Source of the DNA: a virus
Reading direction: 5' to 3' (one strand)
Virus record (IMG/VR): IMGVR_UViG_3300032289_000661
Coordinates: 1 to 32,305 of that record
Length of the DNA: 32,305 bases
Shown: positions 7,601-15,600 of the stretch, in pieces
How positions within the stretch are numbered: position 1 is the first letter of the stretch
How the letters are laid out: the number at the start of each line of letters is the position of its first letter
The notes under the pieces: generated by a model
The model's database searches: none
What the model was told of the DNA's origin: nothing
Seen by the model: only the letters and a program-made list of their open reading frames with translations
Translations under genes and position numbers: made by a program

Positions 7601-10600
7601 TGGTCCAAAGGGTGCTGGCGATGTAATTCCAGCGATGCTGTCTCCAGGAGAGGCGGTAATCCCTGCTGAGATGACAAAGAAGTATAGTCCATTAATTAGT
7701 TCTATGATTTCTGGAAACGTTCCAGGATACTTTAAGGGTAGGGCTGGAGCAGCTGGAAACTCTAGTGGGGGTGGCTTCAGTGACCGTGCTGCAGAAATTA
7801 TTGGAAAAGGTCTTGGACAGGTTCTTGGAAGGTCTAAGATTCTAGGCACTTCTATTGGAAATGCTATTGGAAATTCTGCAACAGTTGGAAAAGCTCTTTC
7901 ATGGCTTAATGGTGGAACCGCAACAGTTGTTAGTAAAAATGGTAGAGAGTTTGATAACGGTGTAGAAACAAAAACCGACAAGAACGGTAGACAATACTTT
8001 GTAGGCGCCAAGGGCGAAGGAAAAATTTCTAAAGAAGAGGCAGAGGCTAGATACAAAAATAACGCTGCTGCCGCAGGGGCAGAGCCAAAGCAAAAAACTT
8101 CAGGAGCAGTGGCTGGAAAACTTGCAGCAGTAGGTGGCGTTGCAGGAATGGGCGCAATGATGTACGGAATGTCAGGCGCTCCAGGAGCCGATGTAGCTGG
8201 CCAGGTAGCCATGCCACTTATGATGCTTTCTGCGGTATTGCCTATGATTGCAAGCAAGACTGGAATGGTTGTGGCTGGCTTGGCAGCCGTTGCTGGGGCT
8301 TTTGCCTACCTAATAATTCAGGCTAACGAAGCAACAAAAGCTGGTATAAAGATGGGCAAGTCAATGTCTATGACCAATAAAAAGCTTGACGAGTTTGCTT
8401 CCTTAAACGGCGTAGTTACTTCTAGCCAAGAGGCTATAAGAGTAAGAGACGACCAGCTAACTGGAGAATCTGCAAAAAAGAGATACTATGGACAAAACTT
8501 TTTAGAGTCTGAGGCTGGAAAGTCTTTACTTACAGATGCAGAGTCAATGACCAAGAGTGGTCAAAGCAATCAAGAAATTGCTAAAAACTTTTCTAACCAA
8601 CTTTCTTATGCTGTTTTGCAAGGCGCTGTTACTCAAGAGCAAGCAGCTTCAATTGCCGCAGCTCTAGGAGAAAAGCTTCAAGATTATTCTATTTCTGCAA
8701 ATATAGTTGGAAACCTTACAGCCCTTTACGGCAGAAATGGTGAAAATCTTTTAACTGACCCATTAAAGATTTCTTTAGAAATTCAAAAGCAGGCTAGTGA
8801 TCAACAGCTATCAGCTTTTGAAAATGCTCAGTCTGTAGTTTCTGATAATGCCACCAATGACCTACAGACAGTAACTACATCTTTGCTTGCAGCAGGAGCA
8901 ACTATTGCTGGCGTTGGCCTGGCGCTTGCTCCAGCTACCTTTGGTCTAAGTGCTGCAGTAGGAACTATTGCTGGAGGAGTCGTCGCAGCAGCTGGCGGTA
9001 TAGCTGCTGGTCTAAATGCATGGACTGAGTTTACAGAGGAAGCTGAAAATAACGAGGCACGAGGTCTGGCGGTTTCTTTGGGTGTTGAGCAGATTGCACA
9101 AAATCAAGGATTGCTAGACTCTCTAAATGACAGATACAATACAGAAATAAAAGAGCTTGAGCTTAAAAAAGAAATTGCAAAAACTGATAAAGAAAAGTTA
9201 GAAATAGAAGATCAGATTGCTCAAAAAATTAGAGATAGAAATTCTGCAATCGCTGGTCAAAAGCAGGCAAACGAACAAGTTTTTAGTGGGCTAATTGAGC
9301 AAGCAGAAGCAATGGGCTCATCTTTTAATACTTCTATAGGAACGGCAATTGATGAAAGATTTAAAGATGCAACGGGCTCTCTAAAGCTTTCGGCAACCAT
9401 GGCAAAAGATGCTCTTGCAGCAATGCCAACCACTGGAACAGACGGAAAGTTTAATACATTTAAGGCAACAGTACAGTTTGGCTTAGCATCTGGAGAGTTT
9501 TCTCCAATGGCTGCACTAAACCTAGCAAATGCAGCAGCGGAAGATAAAACAATTGAGACAAACTTTAATCTGATTACATCTGCCCAAGGAACCGCAGAGG
9601 CCAACCAGCTTCTTCAGCTAATAGGAAAGGCTGGGGTATCTTCTAAAAACTATGGAGTAATTCTAGACTATATAAATAAAAATCCACAGACTTTTAAGGA
9701 AGACCAGGAAGCCCTCGCCCAAATTGCAAATATGCAGGCAGAGTATGGCATCACAGTAGACCTAAATGTTAATGGAGCAAAGAAAATTCAAGATGTTAGT
9801 GCCTTCTTGCAGGCAACTGGAGGACTTAAGGGTAAGCCAGTAACAAGAGAAATTGTAACAAACTATATAGCAAATAATCCAGGAATGGATGCTGTACAAA
9901 AAGCAAATCTACAAGAAATGCTTGCAAACTGGGATGTTCTTACGGGTGGAGACAATAAGGTTAACTACCAGGTAATGGTCGACTATGTAATTGGAAAAGC
10001 TAGTGACGCAGCAATCTGGGCATACTATATATCAAAAAATCCTGCTTTGGCAAATGCTACCATTTCAGTACAGACCTCATTGATGCCAGCAGCTAGGGCA
10101 CAATTCTTTGCCGATGGCCAAGAGAATACAAACACCAACACAAACACAAACCCAGATCCAGATGAAGAAGATGGCGGAAGTAAAAAGGCAGATGTCTTAG
10201 ACGAACTATTAAAGAAGCTTCAGAATGTTAGAAGAGCTTCTGTGGATGCCAAGGGTGGAATAACAGAGCTAATGTCTCTACTAAAAACTGGTAAAAACTT
10301 TACTGGCTTTAGTGGTATTGAGCAACAGCTTAGCCTAAAGGGATACAGCGAAGAGTTTATAAGATTTATGGCAGATGCCGATAAGGCAGATCAAAAACGA
10401 TTTATGAGCATCGACAAGGGTGTTGTAAAGCTAAAAGATTCTGGAAAGGCCTTACAAAACTTATTTGCTGCAGTAACCTTGGGAAACTTTGAAAGAGGCG
10501 TTAGAGAGTCTATTGGTGCTATAAATAGAGAACTTAGTGCTAGAAAAACAATTCTAAGCCTTACAACAATGTCTTATAAGGAAGCCGCCGAAGCAGCCAG

Positions 10601-11969
10601 AGACTCAGGCCTAGCTGAAGCCATTGCTGCAATAAAATCAAATACTGCAATAAAGGATAAAAACAAGGCAATAAGAGAAGCCATTAGTTTGTATAAGCAA
10701 GAAAAGGCAGCAGTAGAGTCAGCAAGGACGATGCAAGAGAAGTTTGATGACACCTACAATGCACAGATGGCCCTGATTAATGCTAAGGAAGCAACCATAC
10801 AGGTCGAGTTTGATATTGCGACAGATCCTTTTAATGATGCGGTATCGTCTGCGCAGGCAGACATTGACAAGAAGGTAAATCAGCCTGGCGGACTGGATGA
10901 CCTTCAGGCAGGTCTACAGCAAATTACTTGGCAAGAAGATGCCATAAATAAAACCTATGATGAAAGACTAGAAGCCCTAGATAAAGTTGAAAAAGCAAAT
11001 GAAAGAATAGCCAACTCGCAAAAGGCTCAGCTTGGACTTGCGGAAGCTCTTTCTCGTGGTGACATAGCTGCAGCAGCGAAAGCAGCACAAGAATTTAGAA
11101 GCTTAGAGGCTAAAGAGTCTTCTCAAACACAGAGAGACCTGATTGAGAAATCTAGAGAAACAGAGCTCGGAGCTCTAAGCGCTACGGTAAACGGAGTTAA
11201 GAAAACCAGAAAACAAATTGAAGATGACATTCTAAAAATTGAAAAAGAAATTTTCTTAATAGAAGAATCTAGGCTTGAGCCAGCCAAAGAGTCAATACGA
11301 CTAGCAACGGTTGCAAGAGACATAAAGCTAGATGCGCTAGATGATGAAAAAAACAAGTGGGATCAGTTAAAGATCAGTGTTGATTTGGCGGAAGCTTCTG
11401 CCTCTGCATATTTGACAACTCTGACTGCTGCCCAGGCTTTAGCTAACGCCGCAATCGCAGAGGGGACTGCTCCAAAGCCTCCACCGCCACCAGGTGAAAA
11501 GCCGCCCACACCTCCACCACCACCACCAAAACCAAAGCCAGTAGTATATACTGTTAAGCCTGGAGACACTCTTTCTGGAATTGCTGGTAAAAATAACACG
11601 ACTGTAGCAAAACTACTGACTGCTAACCCAAAGATAACAAATCCTAATCTTATATACTCTGGATCAAAAATTACCATTCCAACAAAGAAGGCTTCTGGAG
11701 GTCTAATTGACTTCTCATCATTTGGCACAGACACAGTCCCAGCAATGCTAACGCCAGGAGAGTTTGTGGTCAAGAAGTATGCCGTAGACTCTTTCGGGGT
11801 AGATAACCTAAAGGCCATAAATAATGGAACATACCAGGGCAGTTCGGTGTATAATTATGAGTTGAACGTAAATGTTAAGTCAGATGCAAATGCAGATGAA
11901 ATTGCTAGAAGCGTAATGACTCAAATTAAACAAATTGATTCACAGAGAATAAGAGGAAACAGGCTATAA
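4665..11969 (+). CDS. Tape measure protein, main C-terminal part, with LysM and repeated motifs
   Basis: The 2434 codons begin at an unsupported TTG (4665) and continue the tape measure core (GTQAERVLKLSSSTAEEL). Features by residue: hydrophobic helix about 147-175; first GVVSVPGPKGAGDVVPAMLS copy from 277; Lys/Ser-rich region with an RPTYGAV...YGD...YIE segment (784-918) resembling phage ART-like domains; second GVVSVPGPKGAGD copy from 974; hydrophobic blocks about 1146-1222 and 1405-1452; Asn-Thr repeat about 1820; long coiled coils about 1500-1560 and 1880-2240; proline-rich linker 2270-2292; LysM 2293-2341 (YTVKPGDTLSGIA...ITIP); then FGTDTVPAMLTPGEFVV, a common tape measure ending. Joined to the upstream part it would be about 2830 residues, implying a tail near 0.4 micrometre at 0.15 nm per residue. 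Confidence 0.85.
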   Translation: MASLGVNIKQIVDSNAGDVTATVIELANALNTLDPLNRSRAIEQLFGKFQFSRLSTLFQNVVKEGTQAERVLKLSSSTAEELAILSERELKRIEDSPMYKFKKAVEDIRVSLVPLGEAFLKAVTPIVEFVKGFLDKFNEMSDGAKQFTVLITTVVAGIGPILLMTFGLIANGAANIIKLFAGLRNVFSGLGGQSNTLGSQTEYLTQQQLEAAAVASSLDQKHAKLIQTFTSETGAVNNLASAYGRAIIAQSKLLGVPLGAGGKTLPKTPNVKKYKTGVVSVPGPKGAGDVVPAMLSPGEAVIPTKMAQKYGPLINSMISGNVPGYESGKPAKLKYSVADPSISFPAKFLLEASHMSPGTDVLSSNKAKQIMNAEIDDLIKQGIIKESMVDRSIISRISKEVRLNSQTAGMLTKTFNQFFTDKRAVKDVTSILNELSKTKALSGGSLIPNMDYLVKNGMVGKVSDSTTTKYLEDLDKTFRSMISNSKSKALSERQLQDIFVKAQDEAEKKIVKFDEKESIRKANVFGRAKTSPVVPGSEKSGRTNLPNPYIKYQDTQKQLRSPETRKRLMSFAKIADTWATKNSMKTKASQADRDAIKNLFKTLPEDEAKKLMLSLSASDGSKEDVSKIIKDANNKTLKTPELKKEVVKQAAKATKGAQTFNMSEILGSTAKSVPTGKAGLIARLFGVRARFGGIAKSTTQSKLLSELLKKSRVSTRMPSDMLTEMLGKGDTKYKTAFDTGYGADFTKNRSSAGRGSENKYGKQQRSKLESDVFGIPYGANSLDRPTYGAVATVSPAAKILAKLFGRLTGKQFLDVTNPLNSNLDLYGDTSLIGKRSIGRRSKFYGNDILNQYLKFPQGFSGKYAPQLQNLYGAKDFGRDSGNLKSTLSHQFGTSYKSGPPDKWGNQAYISNPGIPYIETYTPGGFDLREISKIVTKNPEAIPLIRAALKAQGLKIPVRGQRSGIMAKIFGFEDGVVSVPGPKGAGDVIPAMLSPGEAVIPAEMTKKYSPLISSMISGNVPGYFKGRAGAAGNSSGGGFSDRAAEIIGKGLGQVLGRSKILGTSIGNAIGNSATVGKALSWLNGGTATVVSKNGREFDNGVETKTDKNGRQYFVGAKGEGKISKEEAEARYKNNAAAAGAEPKQKTSGAVAGKLAAVGGVAGMGAMMYGMSGAPGADVAGQVAMPLMMLSAVLPMIASKTGMVVAGLAAVAGAFAYLIIQANEATKAGIKMGKSMSMTNKKLDEFASLNGVVTSSQEAIRVRDDQLTGESAKKRYYGQNFLESEAGKSLLTDAESMTKSGQSNQEIAKNFSNQLSYAVLQGAVTQEQAASIAAALGEKLQDYSISANIVGNLTALYGRNGENLLTDPLKISLEIQKQASDQQLSAFENAQSVVSDNATNDLQTVTTSLLAAGATIAGVGLALAPATFGLSAAVGTIAGGVVAAAGGIAAGLNAWTEFTEEAENNEARGLAVSLGVEQIAQNQGLLDSLNDRYNTEIKELELKKEIAKTDKEKLEIEDQIAQKIRDRNSAIAGQKQANEQVFSGLIEQAEAMGSSFNTSIGTAIDERFKDATGSLKLSATMAKDALAAMPTTGTDGKFNTFKATVQFGLASGEFSPMAALNLANAAAEDKTIETNFNLITSAQGTAEANQLLQLIGKAGVSSKNYGVILDYINKNPQTFKEDQEALAQIANMQAEYGITVDLNVNGAKKIQDVSAFLQATGGLKGKPVTREIVTNYIANNPGMDAVQKANLQEMLANWDVLTGGDNKVNYQVMVDYVIGKASDAAIWAYYISKNPALANATISVQTSLMPAARAQFFADGQENTNTNTNTNPDPDEEDGGSKKADVLDELLKKLQNVRRASVDAKGGITELMSLLKTGKNFTGFSGIEQQLSLKGYSEEFIRFMADADKADQKRFMSIDKGVVKLKDSGKALQNLFAAVTLGNFERGVRESIGAINRELSARKTILSLTTMSYKEAAEAARDSGLAEAIAAIKSNTAIKDKNKAIREAISLYKQEKAAVESARTMQEKFDDTYNAQMALINAKEATIQVEFDIATDPFNDAVSSAQADIDKKVNQPGGLDDLQAGLQQITWQEDAINKTYDERLEALDKVEKANERIANSQKAQLGLAEALSRGDIAAAAKAAQEFRSLEAKESSQTQRDLIEKSRETELGALSATVNGVKKTRKQIEDDILKIEKEIFLIEESRLEPAKESIRLATVARDIKLDALDDEKNKWDQLKISVDLAEASASAYLTTLTAAQALANAAIAEGTAPKPPPPPGEKPPTPPPPPPKPKPVVYTVKPGDTLSGIAGKNNTTVAKLLTANPKITNPNLIYSGSKITIPTKKASGGLIDFSSFGTDTVPAMLTPGEFVVKKYAVDSFGVDNLKAINNGTYQGSSVYNYELNVNVKSDANADEIARSVMTQIKQIDSQRIRGNRL
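5493..5648 (+). repeat. Internal repeat copy 1 of the tape measure gene
   Basis: This stretch encodes VPGPKGAGDVVPAMLSPGEA...NSMISGNVPGY and is repeated at 7584-7740. The best conserved piece, 26 bases at 5508-5533, matches 7599-7624 with one mismatch. A diverged third copy of the VPAMLxPGE core lies near 11736. The copies flank a region of about 1.9 kb unlike the rest of the protein. Confidence 0.8.
7584..7740 (+). repeat. Internal repeat copy 2 of the tape measure gene
   Basis: This is the second copy of the VPGPKGAGD-VIPAMLSPGEAVIP...SSMISGNVPGY module, aligned along about 52 residues with copy 1 at 5493-5648. At DNA level, identity is highest in 7599-7624. It is followed by glycine-rich sequence and hydrophobic blocks. 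Confidence 0.8.
10124..10152 (+). repeat. Short AACAC-type tandem repeat encoding (Asn-Thr)n
   Basis: A run of AAC/ACA-type units encodes NTNTNTN and leads into PDPDEEDGG. It looks like a flexible, slippage-made linker between the globular middle of the tape measure and its long C-terminal coiled coils. Its frame is maintained. Confidence 0.6.
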
Positions 11970-12643
11970 TGGCAACTTCAAGATATCTATATGGTGTAGA
12001 TTCCAATACTGGAAGAAAAAGATACCATAGGCCACAGGCTATTCTTTTTTCAGAAAACTCTGGCTATATTTCAAACGGAAACATACTTCCAATTGGATAT
12101 GAAATAGGCGTAGATGAAGAAACAGTCACAGACGATTCGCCACTAAATAGCTTCTTAATACTTTCAGATGATAATAGAAAAGCGCTAGATTTTGGATCAA
12201 TAAGAATTGAAAAACGTGAAAGAATGATTAATGGCAGAATGCGCTCTTATCATATTGCAGACAAGGCTACGCTATCAGTTTCGTGGGACATGTTGCCATC
12301 TAGGTCATTTTCTCAGTTACCAGCATTCGATGCGGTTTCTGGTAGATCAGATAATGTGAGCTCTGGCAAGCCTAACTCACAGGACACCTCATACACAACT
12401 GACGGTGGAGCTGGCGGGGCAGAGATTCTTGAGTGGTATAACCAGCATAAGGGCTCGTTCTGGGTATTTTTAGCTTATGATAATTATAAAAATTTTGGAG
12501 ACTCTGAGTCTGCGTACAATAAACTAGGCATATACAATGATGTTTTAGAAATGTTTATTACGGACTTTAACTACTCAGTTGTTAAGCGTGGCGGAAGCAA
12601 TCACGACCTCTGGAACATATCCATGACTCTGGAAGAGGTTTAA
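11969..12643 (+). CDS. Minor tail protein (distal-tail type, 224 aa)
   Basis: The gene starts at ATG 11969, overlapping the tape measure stop (TAATG). The protein is strand-rich and soluble. Near residues 72-106 it has IEKRERMINGRMRSYHIADKATLSVSWDMLP-type sequence (a basic hairpin followed by a strand). The middle is Gly/Ser-rich, and a C-terminal VLEMFITDFNYSVVKRGG...DLWNISMTLEEV reads like the beta-sandwich edge of a distal-tail or tail-adaptor protein. The first gene after the tape measure in siphophages usually encodes the distal tail protein, which fits the size and fold type. No motif proves it. Translation is coupled on both sides. Confidence 0.6.
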   Translation: MATSRYLYGVDSNTGRKRYHRPQAILFSENSGYISNGNILPIGYEIGVDEETVTDDSPLNSFLILSDDNRKALDFGSIRIEKRERMINGRMRSYHIADKATLSVSWDMLPSRSFSQLPAFDAVSGRSDNVSSGKPNSQDTSYTTDGGAGGAEILEWYNQHKGSFWVFLAYDNYKNFGDSESAYNKLGIYNDVLEMFITDFNYSVVKRGGSNHDLWNISMTLEEV

Positions 12644-15600
12644 GTGTTTGTAGATGATCAACTAAAAGAACATCTAGAGACGGCATCAACAATAAGATCC
12701 CAGTCTCTAATTTTAGCAGAGTGGAACTTAAATTATTTAGACAATGTAGAAGCATTGGGAAATTATAGATATAGGCCAACTGCAGACTCTAATGAAATAT
12801 ACAGCACCATCCCTAGCAGCTTTGACATAAACGATTCTGGTAATTTTTATACTGGTGCAACAGACTCAGACATAACAATTGATGGTGGCCTAAAAGATAA
12901 TGAAGAGCCTCTAGCCTTTCAGTCAATTAGAGAAAAAGAAAAATCTTTATATTCTTTAGAAGACTGTCTCAAAAAGTTTAGACCAAGATCTGGAATAAAC
13001 AAGCTTAGATTTTTTGGCAACAACTTTAGTCATCACACCAACATTGAAATGGCGAACAGGCCAAGATATTACATGTCAGACAAAAATGATACTTTTAAAT
13101 ATTGGACATCGTATAGAACTGAAGACGGCATTGAAAGAGGGGTCGCAAGCCATCAGGTAAATGGTCAATTCTATATAGACGACGCAGCCCCATATGTTGT
13201 ATATAAAAAAGAAGTTCCTGCAAATAGACTAATAATTAAAATGCAGACAAATGTTGGAAGCGTTGACCTTGGTCCATTTTCAGACTCTTCTGGGTCATTC
13301 CCCGATCCATTTTTTGGAGATTTAAATAAGACCACCCCAGTAAAATGGAAGGTGCAAACACTAAAAGATGGCAACTGGGTAGATGCAAAATCATTTAATC
13401 AAATGTCTACTAGACCAGACGGAACTCCAGTTATATCTCAGGATGGGTATGTAGAGCTATCTTACGGTCTGGTTATTCCAGAAAAGTATCAGAATAACTT
13501 TAAAGAAATTGCAGTACTCTCAGGAGTTAATAGTTTGCCGACAGCATCTGTAGACGGACATGCCTATCTTGTAAAAGAAAATGATTTAAGTATTGGAACA
13601 TATTATGTTTGGAATTCGGACTCAGACTTATTTGAAAACTTTATTCCAACATACGACTGGCACTTGCATAGCGAAGATGTTACTACCCTGACAAACTTTG
13701 TTACTAAAATGTCTTCTCCATTATCATACATAGATCCTGGAACTGGTTATCTTAGATACAGAGAACTAGAGTACATCTCAGGAATAAGGCTTGTAGTAGA
13801 AACTATGAATAAGTTTGACTCAACCTTTGACCTAATTGAAATGTCGCCTAGGCTAGTAGCTGATATATCAGATATCACAAAAGATTATGTTGTGACAAAG
13901 TCAGCATCGGATCTAGGAATTAGTGGAATGCCAGTCGGTCAACTTCTTGCCTCAACTGGTTCACTATCGCTATTTGACCCAGAGCAAGTGTTTAATTCCA
14001 ACAATCCATTAAGTATCATAAAAGATTATGTCAATAGAACAATGCAAATAAAATTTTACGAGTCTGTCTTAGATGTAAACGGGTATGATTATTTTATTCC
14101 TATTAAAACTCTATACTCTGACACGTTACCTAAAATTAATAATGCAGATAGATTGGTAAACGTTGAATTAAGAGATATGTTTTTTCATTTTGAGTCTCTA
14201 ACCGCCCCACAAATATTTATTCAAAATGCTTCAGTCAGCTACGCTGTATCTTTGCTTTTAGACAATATTGGATTTTCAAATTATGTATTTAAAAGGGCAC
14301 CAGAAGAAAAAGATCCAATAATTCCAAGTTTCTTTATAGGCCCAGACAAAACTGTAGCAGAGGTTCTTAGCGACATAGCTTTATCGACCCAAACCGCTAT
14401 GTTTTTTGATGAGTATAACAACTTTGTTATGATGACAAAGGGATACATTATGCCATCAGAATCTGACAGGGCTACTGATATAACGCTATACGGAAACGAT
14501 ATTATTGTTTCAACCACTGGTGGCAGGTTCCTGTATGCTGGCTCTGTAAACCATGTAGACCAGCTGCCCTCATCAAGGCAGCCTGGTGGATTTTTAGTTC
14601 TTTCAGAAAACAAAATTTATGTATGGTCTTTCTCTTTTAATCAAAATAACTGGGCTGTGGCAGGCGATTTTGATAGAATTATTAACTCTTCAAATATAGT
14701 CGAGGTATCGTCAGATGAAAATAAGGTCTATAATGATGGAAAAATTACATATACAACCAGGTACATTCAAAAAACTTATGGGTCAATAGGCCAAGCCCTT
14801 ATAGTAGACAGGGAAAAAGATTGGACCTATAAGCCAGTACTGCTTTGGGAAGTGGCGGGAGAACAAAACACAAAGTCAATTAATGACGAGATTTCAAATC
14901 AGTCGTCTTATGTTTTAAGCGCTATTCCACTCAACTCTGACCTGTCTGCACAAATACCTTATGTGGCCAACAATAAGGTTCAAAATAATATTATGGATCT
15001 TGGCGAAGGCATTTATTGGCTGAGTAGGTATAACGGCTACTTCTACTCAAATGGAGAAATAATAAAGTTTGATGCAGTACAGTATAACGTTCCTTCTGTG
15101 ATTGGGTCTGAGTCAACTGGCCTGGGCTTTATCGACAACAATGTTTGGATATCAAGCGTAGAAGAATATCAAAACTATTTTTCCAAAATATCTTTTAACG
15201 GAAAGATATACCCTACAGGTTTGGTCAGAATTTATACAGAGCCAAACTATAAAATTATTAATGGAATAACAGTACCAGAAAGTATTGCAAAGCATGGCAG
15301 AGGTCAGTTTGGAACAAAGGTTGTAGAGCATAGAGCTGGGCTAGACCCCTACTGGGCAGATCCTAAAAATCTAAGAGGTTGTTCAATGAAGTCTTCTCAT
15401 CTTTTTAGTGATGAGGAGATTCCATCTACAACCACAGGTGCTGCAGGAGTCAACAATATTCTTGCTGCTAAAACTACATGTAGTGGATTAATTAAAAACT
15501 TTATGAGTAGCTCTTATGTTAACGAGACAGATTTGGCAAGACTATACTCTACTCAATCTGGAACAATTCAGTCTTCCGCACTAGTAATGAATGGTCCAGC

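Noticed and set aside
7421-8257. A 278-codon open frame on the minus strand inside the tape measure gene
   Set aside because: It is a Pro/Ala/Ser-rich mirror of Gly/Ala-rich sense coding, has no ribosome site, and the + strand frame is clearly the tape measure.
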